Assembly (NCBI RefSeq): GCF_003585925.1
Contig: NZ_NRJH01000032.1
Location: 1 to 43,362 of the forward strand
DNA length: 43,362 bases
Origin: Psittacicella melopsittaci
GTDB lineage: Bacteria > Pseudomonadota > Gammaproteobacteria > Enterobacterales > Psittacicellaceae
Reading direction: 5' to 3'
A program made the position numbers and the translations under genes. Below the pieces are notes generated by a model. It did no database searches. It was not told the DNA's origin and saw only the letters and a list, made by a program, of their open reading frames with translations. Numbering within the stretch: the first letter of the stretch is position 1; each line of letters starts with the position of its first letter. This document shows positions 26,374-35,622 of the stretch, one piece after another.

Positions 26374-28467
26374 TTAATAATTTAAGGTTGAAATATCTGC
26401 AACTAAACTAAATAGTAGCTGTAATTTGTTTAATAGAGCATATCTATTAGCTTTAACAAGTTCATTTTCGGCATTTACTACTACATTGTCGAAAAAGGCA
26501 TTGATATCCTCACGTACACTTGCTAATTCTGAAAGAATTTTCATATATTCTTGGGCACGATATAGAGGTAAGCAACGTTCTTCTAAAACTAATAGGTCTT
26601 GGAAAAGATTAACTTCTTCATCTGTTTCGAATAAAGTTTCATCAACTTTAGCGTTATTATCAAAATCAGATTTAGATAAGAAGTTATTTACACGTTTATT
26701 AGCTGCGGCTAAATCTTCACAAGCTAAATTAGATTTAAAGTCATGTACGGCTTTTAAGCGTAAGAAGAAGTCATAAGGATTATCAATATTTAGATTTTGT
26801 ACTGATTGAATTTCATCAATCGCATAGCCTTGTTCTTCATATAGAGCTTTAACACGACCATTTACAAAAGATAAGATATCTTCTTTAAGTTTATCAGCTG
26901 GAACAGTTAGTTTATCACCATAAACTTCAATAGTTGCCTGTACTAAACTGCCTAAACTTAAGTTAAAGCCATTTTCGGTTAGAATACGTAAAATAGAAAT
27001 TGCAGCTCTACGTAAAGCAAATGGGTCTTTTGCACCTTTAGGAGGTTGGTTGATACCAAAAATACCTACTAAAGTATCTAATTTATCAGCTAAAGATAAA
27101 ATAGAACCTGTTAAGGTTGTTGGTAATTGATCACCTGAAAAACGTGGTAAGTATTGCTCAAATAAAGCACGAGCTACTTCTTTCTCTTCGCCTGCAGCTT
27201 GAGCATAGTACATTCCCATAATACCTTGGGTATCAGTAAACTCAAATACCATGTTGGTCATTAAGTCACATTTTGCTAGGCGGGCTGCACGTTGTGCAAA
27301 AGTAGTATTACCTTTTAGTTTTTCTGCTAAAACTAACGCTAATTTTTCTAAGCGTAAAGTTTTATTATAAACCGTACCTAATTGGTTTTGGAATACTACC
27401 ATTTTTAAACGCGGTAATAAATCTTCTAAAGGTTTTTTCAGATCTTGTTCGTAGAAGAATTTTGCATCTGATAAACGTGGACGTATTACTTTTTCGTTAC
27501 CTGCAATAATTAAGCTCGGATCTTTTGGCGTTACATTAGATACGAAAATAAAGTGCGGTAATAATTGCGTAAATTTGTTATCGGCAAATAATGGGAAGTA
27601 ACGTTGGTCACCTTCCATAGTATGAATTAACGCTTCTTTTGGAACTTTTAAGAATTCTTTTTCAAAGTTAGCAATTAATACATTTGGATACTCAACTAAA
27701 GAGGTAATTTCATCTACTAAATCATCTTCTAGGTTTACATAACCATTGTATTGTGAAGCTAGTTTTTTCACATTGTTCACAATCATTTTACGACGTTCAG
27801 CAAAAGAAGCTACTACCGAACCTTCAGCTAATAAGCGACTTTGATACTCGTCGGCATGATTTAAGGTAAATTCTTTTGTTCCTAAAAAGCGGTGACCATA
27901 AATTTTACGATCTGATTTAACCCCAAAAGCTGTACCTTCGAGTACTTTATCATCAAGTAACATAGTAAATGTATGTACAGGACGAATGAACGTAAAGTCA
28001 TGGTTACCCCAACGCATGCCTTTAGAAATTGGAATACCTGCTAAGGCTTCGGCAACAGCTTGCGGTAAAATCTCTTCTGAACTTGCACCTGGCTGTTCAA
28101 AAGAATAATAGAGCCATGCTCCTTTATCAGTTTCTAAGAAACTAACTTGAGAAAATTCTAGGTTGTTTGCTTTTAACCAACCTTGCGCAGCTTTAGAAAG
28201 AGAACCATCTTCATTAAAACATGCAGCCTTAGCTGGACCTCTTTTTTCAACTAACTGGCTATTAGCAACACTGTTTAAGCCTTTAATGTAAACCGCAATT
28301 CTTCTTGGCGTCGCAAAAGATTCAATTTCATCGTAAGCTACATTTGCTTTGTGTAACGCTAAAACTAAAGCGTCGGTAAAACCAGCACTAATATTTTTTA
28401 AATCTGATGGTGGTAATTCTTCTGTACCTAACTCAACCAGAAAACTATGTTTATTAAGTTCTGTCAT
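26374..28467 (-). CDS. glyS: glycyl-tRNA synthetase beta subunit
   Basis: GlyS is the large subunit of the bacterial alpha2-beta2 glycyl-tRNA synthetase, supplying tRNA binding. It has 697 residues (E. coli 689). N-terminal SFLVELGTEELPPSDL, MRWGNHDFTFIRPVHTF, PKEALIHTMEGDQRYF, and the HD-like segment LAKCDLMTNMVFEFTDTQG with QGIMGMYYA are typical, as is the C-terminal anticodon-binding helical domain. It starts 18 bases after glyQ; the pair must be made in equal amounts. Confidence 0.97.
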   Translation of the reverse strand: MTELNKHSFLVELGTEELPPSDLKNISAGFTDALVLALHKANVAYDEIESFATPRRIAVYIKGLNSVANSQLVEKRGPAKAACFNEDGSLSKAAQGWLKANNLEFSQVSFLETDKGAWLYYSFEQPGASSEEILPQAVAEALAGIPISKGMRWGNHDFTFIRPVHTFTMLLDDKVLEGTAFGVKSDRKIYGHRFLGTKEFTLNHADEYQSRLLAEGSVVASFAERRKMIVNNVKKLASQYNGYVNLEDDLVDEITSLVEYPNVLIANFEKEFLKVPKEALIHTMEGDQRYFPLFADNKFTQLLPHFIFVSNVTPKDPSLIIAGNEKVIRPRLSDAKFFYEQDLKKPLEDLLPRLKMVVFQNQLGTVYNKTLRLEKLALVLAEKLKGNTTFAQRAARLAKCDLMTNMVFEFTDTQGIMGMYYAQAAGEEKEVARALFEQYLPRFSGDQLPTTLTGSILSLADKLDTLVGIFGINQPPKGAKDPFALRRAAISILRILTENGFNLSLGSLVQATIEVYGDKLTVPADKLKEDILSFVNGRVKALYEEQGYAIDEIQSVQNLNIDNPYDFFLRLKAVHDFKSNLACEDLAAANKRVNNFLSKSDFDNNAKVDETLFETDEEVNLFQDLLVLEERCLPLYRAQEYMKILSELASVREDINAFFDNVVVNAENELVKANRYALLNKLQLLFSLVADISTLNY

Positions 28468-28485
28468 CTTGCACTATACCTTATA

Positions 28486-29421
28486 TTAATCTAGAGTTTG
28501 CATGCGATTACACATAGGGAAACCTAAAGCTTCACGACTTGCATAATAAGCTTCAGCAACTAGTTTAGTTAATGTACGAATTCGTAAAATATATCTTTGT
28601 CTTTCGGTAACAGAAACTGCTTTACGTGCATCTAAAAGGTTAAAGCAGTGAGCTGCTTTAAGAATTTGCTCATATGCAGGTAAAGGTAATGGTTTTTCTA
28701 ATTCAAGAAGACGTCTAGCTTCTTTTTCGTAATGTTCAAAGCTAGAACTTAAAAACTCAATATCTGCTTGTTCAAAGTTATATGCCGATTGTTCAACTTC
28801 ATTTTGTTTGAAAATATCAGCATAATAGGTTTTACCTAAAGGACCGTCACACCATACGAGGTCGTAAACATTGTCTACGCCTTGAATATACATAGCTAAA
28901 CGCTCTAAACCATAGGTTAATTCACCTGTTACAGGTTTACACTCAAGACCACCTACTTGTTGGAAATAAGTAAATTGAGATACTTCCATCCCATTTAACC
29001 AAACTTCCCAACCTAGACCCCAAGCACCTAACGTAGGGTTTTCCCAGTTATCTTCAACAAAGCGAATATCATTTTCAACTGTATCAAAACCTAACATTTT
29101 TAAAGAGTTAATATATAACTCTTGAATATTGTCTGGTGATGGTTTTAGAATTACTTGGAATTGATAGAAGTGTTGTAAACGGTTTGGGTTTTCTCCATAA
29201 CGTCCATCTGTAGGTCTACGTGATGGCTGAACATATGCACAACAAATAGGCTCGGGACCTAAAGCACGTAAAACTGTCATAGGGTGAGAAGTACCTGCAC
29301 CAACTTCTAAATCTAATGGTTGTACAATTGTACAACCTACATTACCCCAATACTCTTGGAGAGCAAGAATTAACCCTTGGAAGGTTTTAATATCAAAATG
29401 AGTTTTAAAATTATTTTCCAT
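28486..29421 (-). CDS. glyQ: glycyl-tRNA synthetase alpha subunit
   Basis: GlyQ is the catalytic class II subunit of glycyl-tRNA synthetase. It has 311 residues (E. coli 303). It shows [40 protein letters not shown], the motif 2 region [19 protein letters not shown], and [20 protein letters not shown]. It lies 29 bases after rph and is followed closely by glyS. Both subunits look intact. Confidence 0.98.
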   Translation of the reverse strand: MENNFKTHFDIKTFQGLILALQEYWGNVGCTIVQPLDLEVGAGTSHPMTVLRALGPEPICCAYVQPSRRPTDGRYGENPNRLQHFYQFQVILKPSPDNIQELYINSLKMLGFDTVENDIRFVEDNWENPTLGAWGLGWEVWLNGMEVSQFTYFQQVGGLECKPVTGELTYGLERLAMYIQGVDNVYDLVWCDGPLGKTYYADIFKQNEVEQSAYNFEQADIEFLSSSFEHYEKEARRLLELEKPLPLPAYEQILKAAHCFNLLDARKAVSVTERQRYILRIRTLTKLVAEAYYASREALGFPMCNRMQTLD

Positions 29422-29450
29422 GAATAATGTCTCTTAAAAAAGAGTTAATA

Positions 29451-30185
29451 TTACGCTATACCTAAACTTTCTTTTTGTAGTCTAATAATTTCTTTAACAC
29501 TTGCTAAGCCACTGTTATAAACTTGATCAAGTGATTCTTTATTGAAGCTTTGTTTTTCTGCACTTAATTGGAATTCAATAACTTGTTCCGACTCACTCAT
29601 TACTACATTACAGTCAGCCCCAATGTTTGAATCCTCTTCATAATCAAGATCAACGAGAATCTCATCTTCATTAATCCCAATTGAAATGGCTGCAACAAAT
29701 TCTTTAAATGGGTTCTCTGCTACTAACCCTTTTTGCACAAGATATTGACAAGCATCATATAAAGCAATACATGCACCATTTATTGAGGTAGTACGTGTAC
29801 CACCATCTGCTTGTAGAACATCACAGTCAATAGTGATAGATACATCTGGCATTTTTTCTAGATCTACTGCATTACGTAAAGCACGTCCAATTAAACGCTG
29901 AATTTCCATGGTTCGACCAGAAATACTTCCTTTACGACCTTCACGAGAATTACGCGTATTTGTTGCGCGTGGAAGCATATTATATTCAGCAGTTAACCAA
30001 CCATGATTAAGCTTTTGATCTTTAATAAAAGGTGGTAATTTATTACTTACTGAAGCTGTACATAGCACTTTGGTGCGACCAAACTCAATTAATACTGAAC
30101 CTTCTGCCCAAATATTACAATTACGTGTGATTTTTACAGGACGAAATTCTAAATTACTACGATTAAATGATCTTGTCTTAGTCAT
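29451..30185 (-). CDS. rph: ribonuclease PH
   Basis: RNase PH is a phosphorolytic 3' exoribonuclease that trims tRNA precursors and other RNAs. It has 244 residues, close to the full-length 238 of functional enterobacterial RNase PH. Signature segments include GRTKVLCTASVSNKLPPF, HGWLTAEYNMLPRATNTR, RTMEIQRLIGRALRNAVDL and DCDVLQADGGTRTTSINGA. It heads the rph-glyQ-glyS-metG unit and has an extended -10 type promoter upstream (30276-30284). The pnp gene is also in this window, so two phosphorolytic exonucleases are present. Confidence 0.97.
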   Translation of the reverse strand: MTKTRSFNRSNLEFRPVKITRNCNIWAEGSVLIEFGRTKVLCTASVSNKLPPFIKDQKLNHGWLTAEYNMLPRATNTRNSREGRKGSISGRTMEIQRLIGRALRNAVDLEKMPDVSITIDCDVLQADGGTRTTSINGACIALYDACQYLVQKGLVAENPFKEFVAAISIGINEDEILVDLDYEEDSNIGADCNVVMSESEQVIEFQLSAEKQSFNKESLDQVYNSGLASVKEIIRLQKESLGIA

Positions 30186-30275
30186 AAATTCTTTTCTCTA
30201 AGCAAAAAAATAATTGCTCTTTTTATTAAATAAACGAAATTTACGCAATAAAAATTGCAATCTCTCACGTGTTAT

Positions 30276-30284
30276 ATTTTATCA
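30276..30284 (-). promoter_or_regulatory. predicted extended -10 promoter of rph operon
   Basis: On the minus strand TGATAAAAT (TG, one base, then TAAAAT) lies about 90 bases upstream of the rph start. No convincing -35 is visible, as allowed for extended -10 promoters. The same TTTGTGATAAAATA string occurs upstream of accB. Confidence 0.45.
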
Positions 30285-30344
30285 CAAACCCAAGTATTTG
30301 GAGAGACTAACTCTAGAAAAAGTAGGGGATTTAAATACAAAAAA

Positions 30345-30365
30345 GACGCTACGATTTGTAGCGTC
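30345..30365 (-). terminator. intrinsic terminator of accB-accC
   Basis: On the minus strand GACGCTAC, loop AAATC, GTAGCGTC forms a perfect 8-bp stem followed by TTTTTTG. It starts 7 bases after the accC stop. Confidence 0.9.
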
Positions 30366-30372
30366 ATTTTTC

Positions 30373-31719
30373 TTAGTCTTGTAAACCTAATTTTTTCTCT
30401 AAATAATGGATATTTGTGCCACCTTTGTTAAAGTTTTCATCATTAATAATATCCATTTGTAGAGGTAGGTTAGTTTTGATTCCTTCTACTACTAATTCAA
30501 GTAGAGCACGATTCATGCGTTTAATTGCAATTTCACGTGTATCACCATAAGCAATTAGTTTACCAATCATTGAGTCATATGTTGGTGGTACTGAATAGCC
30601 TGCATAAATGTGAGAATCCCAACGAATACCAAAACCGCCTGGAGCGTGGAAAGAAACAATTTTACCTGGAGAAGGTAAGAAATTGTCTGGGTTTTCTGCA
30701 TTGATACGACATTCAATTGCGTGACCACGTACTTGAATATCTTCTTGTTTAATTGAAAGAGGTAAACCAGAAGCAACAAGAATTTGCTCACGAATTAAAT
30801 CTACACCTGTAATCATTTCTGTAACAGGGTGTTCTACTTGGATACGAGTGTTCATTTCAATGAAGTAGAACTCACCATTTTCATAAAGGAACTCAAATGT
30901 ACCTGCACCGCGATAACCAATACGTTTACATGCTTCAGCACAAACTGTACCAATTTTTTCACGTTGCTCTGGAGTTATACCAGGTGCTGGTGCTTCTTCA
31001 ACTACCTTTTGGTGTCTACGTTGCATTGAACAATCACGTTCAGCTAAGTATACAGCATTACCAAAGTTATCAGCAATTACTTGAATCTCAATATGACGTG
31101 GGTTTTCTAGGTATTTTTCCATATAAACCATGTCATTATTGAATGCTGATTTAGCTTCAGCTTTAGTCATAGAGATAGCTTCTTCTAAGCTTTCTTCATT
31201 ACGAACTACGCGCATACCACGACCGCCGCCACCACCAGAAGCTTTAATAATAATTGGGTAGCCAATACGACGGGCAATTTCTTTGTTTAATTTAATATCA
31301 TTTGAAAGCGGACCATCTGAACCAGGTACGCAAGGAACACCAGCAGCTTTCATCGTATTAATTGCGGCAACCTTGTCACCCATAACACGAATTACTTCAG
31401 CAGGAGCACCAATAAAAGTAAAACCTGAGCTTTCAACAGCTTCAGCAAATTCTGCATTTTCACTTAAAAAACCATAACCAGGGTGAATAGCATCACAACC
31501 TGTAGCTTCGGCTGCCGAAATTAAGGCAGGAATATTTAAGTATGATTTAGCTGAAGGAGCAGGACCAATACAAATACTTTGATCAGCTAATGCTACATGC
31601 ATTAAAGAATTATCAATAGTACTGTGAGCTGCAACTGTCTCAATTCCTAACTCTCTACATGCACGTTGTACACGTAATGCGATTTCACCACGGTTAGCAA
31701 TTAGAATTCTTTTTAACAT
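30373..31719 (-). CDS. accC: biotin carboxylase subunit of acetyl-CoA carboxylase
   Basis: AccC carboxylates biotin on AccB with ATP and bicarbonate, the first half-reaction of fatty-acid synthesis. It has 448 residues (E. coli 449). The N-terminal Rossmann-like domain starts [19 protein letters not shown]. The ATP-grasp Gly-rich loop is [14 protein letters not shown] near 160. [23 protein letters not shown] and [18 protein letters not shown] give the catalytic region, and [19 protein letters not shown] the C-terminal domain. It is 27 bases downstream of accB, the universal accB-accC pair. Confidence 0.98.
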   Translation of the reverse strand: MLKRILIANRGEIALRVQRACRELGIETVAAHSTIDNSLMHVALADQSICIGPAPSAKSYLNIPALISAAEATGCDAIHPGYGFLSENAEFAEAVESSGFTFIGAPAEVIRVMGDKVAAINTMKAAGVPCVPGSDGPLSNDIKLNKEIARRIGYPIIIKASGGGGGRGMRVVRNEESLEEAISMTKAEAKSAFNNDMVYMEKYLENPRHIEIQVIADNFGNAVYLAERDCSMQRRHQKVVEEAPAPGITPEQREKIGTVCAEACKRIGYRGAGTFEFLYENGEFYFIEMNTRIQVEHPVTEMITGVDLIREQILVASGLPLSIKQEDIQVRGHAIECRINAENPDNFLPSPGKIVSFHAPGGFGIRWDSHIYAGYSVPPTYDSMIGKLIAYGDTREIAIKRMNRALLELVVEGIKTNLPLQMDIINDENFNKGGTNIHYLEKKLGLQD

Positions 31720-31746
31720 ATCTTGCTCGATTAATTGTTAAGAAAA

Positions 31747-32214
31747 TTATTCAATGATAAATAATGGTTGATCGTATTCAACAACGTTTGCATCTTCAAC
31801 AAGAATTGCTTTAACCACGCCTTCTTTGTCTGAATCAATTTTGTTCATCATCTTCATTGCTTCAACAATACATAAAGTGTCACCCACTTTTACTTTACTA
31901 CCAACTTCTACAAATGGTTTAGCATCTGGGCTAGAACGACGATAGAAAGTACCTACCATTGGTGATAAAACTTTATGACCTTTAATTTCAGGTTCAGCTG
32001 GTGCTGCAGGAGCGGCTGCTGGTGCAGCTGCAGGTGCTACTGCCACTGGAGCTGCTGGAGCAAAGGCATTAACACCAGTTGTTACTTGAATATTTTGCTG
32101 ACGATTTAAAACGATTGAGTTTTTATCTTCAACAATTGTAATCTCAGTTAGCGAAGATTCTTCAAAAACTTTAATTAAAGCTTCAATTTTTTTGATATCA
32201 AAATTCATTGACAA
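31747..32214 (-). CDS. accB: biotin carboxyl carrier protein of acetyl-CoA carboxylase
   Basis: AccB carries biotin between the carboxylase and transferase. It has 155 residues (E. coli 156). The N-terminal domain (1-45) is followed by an Ala/Pro-rich linker near 50-75. The biotinyl domain has the protruding-thumb region [20 protein letters not shown] and the biotinylation motif EAMKMMN with the acceptor K121. AGGA precedes the ATG. A leader of about 215 bases with a hairpin lies upstream, which may relate to the known autoregulation of accB in E. coli. Confidence 0.98.
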   Translation of the reverse strand: MSMNFDIKKIEALIKVFEESSLTEITIVEDKNSIVLNRQQNIQVTTGVNAFAPAAPVAVAPAAAPAAAPAAPAEPEIKGHKVLSPMVGTFYRRSSPDAKPFVEVGSKVKVGDTLCIVEAMKMMNKIDSDKEGVVKAILVEDANVVEYDQPLFIIE

Positions 32215-32368
32215 TCCTATTAAGAAGTTACATCATGTAAGCAAATACATAACAATGTATTTAGTCAGTTAATTATTTACAATTCGGTTTGCAAAGAAAC
32301 TTTTTTAGTTAAAATTACATCCTATTAAAATCACTTCAATAGAACGCCTTTTATCCTTAAATAACATT

Positions 32369-32402
32369 GACTTAGCTAGCCAACTCCGAGGAGCTAAAAG
32401 TC
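32369..32402 (-). promoter_or_regulatory. hairpin in the accB leader
   Basis: GAC-TTAGCT (32369-32377) pairs with AGCTAA-AA-GTC (32392-32402), leaving a 2-base bulge and an inner CTCC/GGAG pairing. No T-run follows on the minus strand, so it is not a standard terminator. It lies midway in the 274-base aroQ-accB gap, inside the predicted accB transcript. Confidence 0.4.
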
Positions 32403-32436
32403 CTTTCAACTAAATTTCAAAGTTGCAATCTTGCTT

Positions 32437-32445
32437 ATTTTATCA
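32437..32445 (-). promoter_or_regulatory. predicted extended -10 promoter of accB-accC
   Basis: On the minus strand TGATAAAAT, preceded by TTTTTG, lies about 225 bases upstream of accB. No clear -35 is seen. No terminator separates aroQ from accB, so accBC can be transcribed both from here and from the aroQ promoter. Confidence 0.45.
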
Positions 32446-32488
32446 CAAAAACTAAATTATTTACTATTTATATACAAATCTTTTATCT

Positions 32489-33097
32489 TTATAAGGCGTC
32501 TAACCAATAGTTTAAAGCTAAAATATAACCCTTAGCACCTAAGCCACAAATTACGCCTTGAGCAATATCTTGTAAATAAGTGTGATGTCTAAAAGCTTCA
32601 CGTTTGTGAATATTTGAAAGATGTACTTCTACAAAACGAGCTTCTACGCCTAATAAGGCATCTCTTAACGCCACCGAAGTATGCCCAAAAGCAGCAGGAT
32701 TAATAATAAAGTAATCTTCTACTTCTGGATCTTCTAAACGATCAAAAAATGACTTGTGTAAAGTCGTAATTAATTCATGTTCATTGTTTGTTTGGTGAAA
32801 GTGAAGTTGCACATTATAACTTTGTTCGCTTTCAACTACCTCAAATTCAAAACTAGTGTGCACTTTAAAATTCACGCTTATATCAGCAAACTCTTGGGCA
32901 TTTTTTTCTAAACTACGCTCAAGGATAAACTTAATCTCTTCACTGTTTTTTGCTTTAGCAATAAAATGCTCAGCCAGAGTTGTTTTTAACTCTTTATTAA
33001 TTTGTTCTAGAGTAACTGTACCGTATTTTTCTGGCTCTCTATAACCTAAAAGATTTAGATTAGGACCGTTTAAAACAAAAAAGCGTAATGTTTTCAT
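32489..33097 (-). CDS. aroQ: type II 3-dehydroquinate dehydratase with insertion
   Basis: AroQ removes water from 3-dehydroquinate in the shikimate pathway. Motifs are [17 protein letters not shown] (catalytic Y25 and the flexible lid), [30 protein letters not shown] (with the catalytic His) and [19 protein letters not shown]. It has 202 residues while the family is usually about 150. Roughly 50 extra residues, Glu/Lys-rich, lie at about 45-96 between the lid and the second strand. All active-site motifs remain. GAGGAAA upstream supports the start. The aroQ-accB-accC order is common in gammaproteobacteria. Confidence 0.93.
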   Translation of the reverse strand: MKTLRFFVLNGPNLNLLGYREPEKYGTVTLEQINKELKTTLAEHFIAKAKNSEEIKFILERSLEKNAQEFADISVNFKVHTSFEFEVVESEQSYNVQLHFHQTNNEHELITTLHKSFFDRLEDPEVEDYFIINPAAFGHTSVALRDALLGVEARFVEVHLSNIHKREAFRHHTYLQDIAQGVICGLGAKGYILALNYWLDAL

Positions 33098-33137
33098 AAT
33101 TTCCTCAAATTTAACTTAAGCAGTTATCTTCTCTCTA

Positions 33138-33166
33138 ATTATAGTTAAACTTATACTGGTGTGCAA
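33138..33166 (-). promoter_or_regulatory. predicted aroQ promoter
   Basis: On the minus strand TTGCAC (33161-33166) and a perfect TATAAT (33138-33143) are spaced by 17 bases, the same elements and spacing as the rplU promoter. It begins immediately after the T-rich tail of the dpp operon terminator. Confidence 0.65.
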
Positions 33167-33172
33167 TAAATT

Positions 33173-33200
33173 AGCCCTTTTAACCTAAGTTAAAAGGGCT
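33173..33200 (-). terminator. terminator of the dppABCDF operon
   Basis: AGCCCTTTTAAC, loop CTAA, GTTAAAAGGGCT is a perfect 12-bp stem starting 6 bases after the dppF stop on the minus strand, followed by AATTTATT. Confidence 0.85.
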
Positions 33201-33206
33201 AAGCTG

Positions 33207-34787
33207 TTATCTATTATTTACTACACAAGGTGGTAATTTTGGAATAGCAGCTAGAAGACGTTTAGTGTATTCATGTTGTGGATTATTAAAAATATCTTCC
33301 ACATTACCATATTCTACCACTTCACCATGGTACATAACTATTACTCTATGAGAAATATGACGTACTACTGATAAGTCATGGCTAATAAAGAGGAATGAGG
33401 TATTGTACAGTTTTTGGATTTCTAACATTAAGTTTAAAATCTGAGCCTGTACAGATACATCTAGAGCACTAACCGCTTCATCGGCAACTACAATTGAAGG
33501 GTTTAAAATTAAGCCTCGAGCTATGGCAATACGTTGCTTTTGTCCCCCAGAAAACATATGTGGGTAACGTTTTAAATGCTCTACTTGTAAACCTACAAGT
33601 TGAATCATTTTTTCAATCGCTTGACGACGCTCTTGAGAATTAAGTTTAGTATTGTAGATTAAAGGTTCTTCTAAAATACTGTAAATTGTTTTACGAGGAT
33701 TTAGCGATGAATGTGGGTTTTGGAATACCACTTGAATTTCTTTACGCATTAATTCTCGATCTTCAGCTTTACTAAAGTCTATTGGCTTACCTTTGAAAAG
33801 TACTTCCCCTTGGCTCGCTTTTAAAATACCTATAATCATTTTTGCTAAAGTAGACTTACCAGAACCTGACTCACCTACAATAGATACAGTTTCACCTGCA
33901 TGTAATAGGAAAGATACATCCTTAACTGCTTGTAAAGTTGTACTGCTAAATAATCCCTTACGAATTTTGAAATCTTTGCTTAAACCTTTACTTTCCAGTA
34001 ACACTGGAGCATCTTTCATTAAGTCATCTATATCAAATTCGTACTCAGGATAATATTTCGAAAGCTTAACTTGACGTTTGCTCCCATCAAAGAAAGTATA
34101 TTCTTTGCTTGTTGGGGTTGCTTGGCTTTCTTGTTCAGCAAGGTTTTGATTTTCTTGTTCAGCCACAGTTTGACTTGTTGGTTCAACTTCACTTGCCTCA
34201 GCTGTTTCTGGAGCAGTAGCACTTGCTTCAGATGCTTCTGGAGCAGTAGTACTTGTGTCAGCTACTTCTGGAGCAGTAACACTTGTATCAGTTGCTTGCT
34301 CAGCACTTGCTGATTGTTCTTGCACCACTGTAGCTACAACATTAGCATTTTCAACTTTAGGAAAAGAAATATCCTCTTTTACTTCAGGGATATCAATTTC
34401 AGTCGGTTGAGTTGCTTGCTCGCTCACCTTTTCTTTAAGCGTATAGCCTTGCTCATTAAAGTTAACTTCTAACTCTTTCTTTTGTGTAACCTTAAGAGCA
34501 CTTTGCGAGTACAAGTCAGAAAAATCACTTACTTGTGATTTAGCTTCACGTACAACTTCAGTTAGTTTTTCAGGTTTTTCTGGGTTACTTGCTTTAACAT
34601 CTAAAGCTTGCTCACTATCATCAACAGAAGCAGGATCTTGAGCTAAATTATCATAAAATCCTTGCTCACTAGTGTGATGAACTTGTTCAGCTTCACTAGT
34701 TGCAGATTCTTTAGCAAAACTCACAATTAAAGGGACTTCTTGTGGCAAGAAAAAATCTGCATTTTCTTTATTACTTTTATTAACCAT
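33207..34787 (-). CDS. dppF: peptide ABC transporter ATP-binding protein DppF with long N-terminal extension
   Basis: This is one of two ATPases that power peptide import through DppBC. The ABC domain begins near residue 263 (LESKGLSKDFKIRKG). It has Walker A GESGSGKST (305-313), a Q-loop (VFQNPHSSLNPR), the signature FSGGQKQRIAIARGL, Walker B IVVADEAVSALDVS and the switch His (FISHDLSVVRHIS). It lacks most of the C-terminal oligopeptide-family extension. The first 260 residues are acidic, Ser/Thr/Glu-rich and low complexity, including three 10-residue repeats (S-x-T-A-P-E-x-x-x-x). I recognise no domain there. The frame opens with TTG at 34793, but the ATG at 34787 has AAGGA 7 bases upstream. 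An internal Met just before the ABC domain is an alternative start. Confidence 0.88.
   Translation of the reverse strand: MVNKSNKENADFFLPQEVPLIVSFAKESATSEAEQVHHTSEQGFYDNLAQDPASVDDSEQALDVKASNPEKPEKLTEVVREAKSQVSDFSDLYSQSALKVTQKKELEVNFNEQGYTLKEKVSEQATQPTEIDIPEVKEDISFPKVENANVVATVVQEQSASAEQATDTSVTAPEVADTSTTAPEASEASATAPETAEASEVEPTSQTVAEQENQNLAEQESQATPTSKEYTFFDGSKRQVKLSKYYPEYEFDIDDLMKDAPVLLESKGLSKDFKIRKGLFSSTTLQAVKDVSFLLHAGETVSIVGESGSGKSTLAKMIIGILKASQGEVLFKGKPIDFSKAEDRELMRKEIQVVFQNPHSSLNPRKTIYSILEEPLIYNTKLNSQERRQAIEKMIQLVGLQVEHLKRYPHMFSGGQKQRIAIARGLILNPSIVVADEAVSALDVSVQAQILNLMLEIQKLYNTSFLFISHDLSVVRHISHRVIVMYHGEVVEYGNVEDIFNNPQHEYTKRLLAAIPKLPPCVVNNR
34206..34295 (-). repeat. 30-bp tandem repeat (3 units) in dppF
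   Basis: There are three head-to-tail copies of a 30-bp unit (units begin at 34206, 34236 and 34266; each opens TTCTGGAGCAGTA on the plus strand). They encode 10-residue Ser/Thr-Ala-Pro-Glu repeats in the DppF extension. The period is in frame, so copy changes keep the gene intact. Confidence 0.85.
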
Positions 34788-34798
34788 TATCAATTCCT

Positions 34799-35614
34799 TT
34801 AATTATCGATCGGTTGTAAATTGCGGGCAAATTGAGGCAATGAGCTAATTAATGCTCGGGTATAGTCTTGTTTTGGATGAAGGAAAATATCATCTACACT
34901 TCCTTCTTCAACAATTTCCCCTTTACGCATTACAATAATCTTATCTGAGATTTCAGAAATTAATGCTAAATTGTGGCTAATAAAGATCATAGTCATATTA
35001 TTGTCACGCTGGATTTTTAACAGCAGATCAACAATTTGCTTTTGAATAATCACATCTAAGGCTGTAGTAGGTTCATCAGCAATTAGGATTTTTGGTTTAC
35101 TTGAAATAGCTATACCTATCATAATTCTCTGAAGTTGACCTCCAGAAAGCTGATGCGGATAAGAGCTTAAACGTGATTCAGGATCTTTAATTCCCACCTC
35201 TTCTAACAATTTAATTGCTTGTTGGTGATACTCTTTGCTTGACTTACCTGGTTCATGCACTTGTAGAGTTTCAATAATTTGTTGCCCTATAGTGTAAGTA
35301 GGATCTAAAGCATTTAAAGCATCTTGGAAAATGTAAGAAATTACTTTACCTAAATAAGGTCTTTTTTGCTTAACGCTAAGATTTAAAAAGTCAATGCCGT
35401 CTACTTCAATAGTATCAGCTTCAATATGAGCTACTTTGCCCAGTAAATCTAAAACTGCTAGAGAGGTTACAGATTTCCCTGAACCTGATTCTCCCACTAC
35501 CCCCAGAACCTTACCTGCTGGAGCTGTAAAAGAAACACCTTTTAAAGTTGGTTTATTTGTCTTTTTCCCAAACGTAACTTTTAAGTTTTTAACTGTTAAT
35601 GCGTTGTTTGACAT
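34799..35614 (-). CDS. dppD: peptide ABC transporter ATP-binding protein DppD, short form
   Basis: This is the second ATPase of the dipeptide importer. Walker A is GESGSGKS near 38-45. The Q-loop lies in ISYIFQDALNALDPTYTIGQQ, the signature is LSGGQLQRIMIGIA, Walker B is ILIADEPTTALDV, and the switch is FISHNLALISEIS. It has 271 residues, against about 327 for E. coli DppD. The missing part is the C-terminal oligopeptide/dipeptide extension, which in some homologues carries a Fe-S cluster. The end (LPQFARNLQPIDN) follows soon after the nucleotide-binding domain. AAGGATT precedes the ATG. It lies between dppC and dppF, 8 and 11 bases away. Confidence 0.92.
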   Translation of the reverse strand: MSNNALTVKNLKVTFGKKTNKPTLKGVSFTAPAGKVLGVVGESGSGKSVTSLAVLDLLGKVAHIEADTIEVDGIDFLNLSVKQKRPYLGKVISYIFQDALNALDPTYTIGQQIIETLQVHEPGKSSKEYHQQAIKLLEEVGIKDPESRLSSYPHQLSGGQLQRIMIGIAISSKPKILIADEPTTALDVIIQKQIVDLLLKIQRDNNMTMIFISHNLALISEISDKIIVMRKGEIVEEGSVDDIFLHPKQDYTRALISSLPQFARNLQPIDN

Positions 35615-35622
35615 AATAATCC

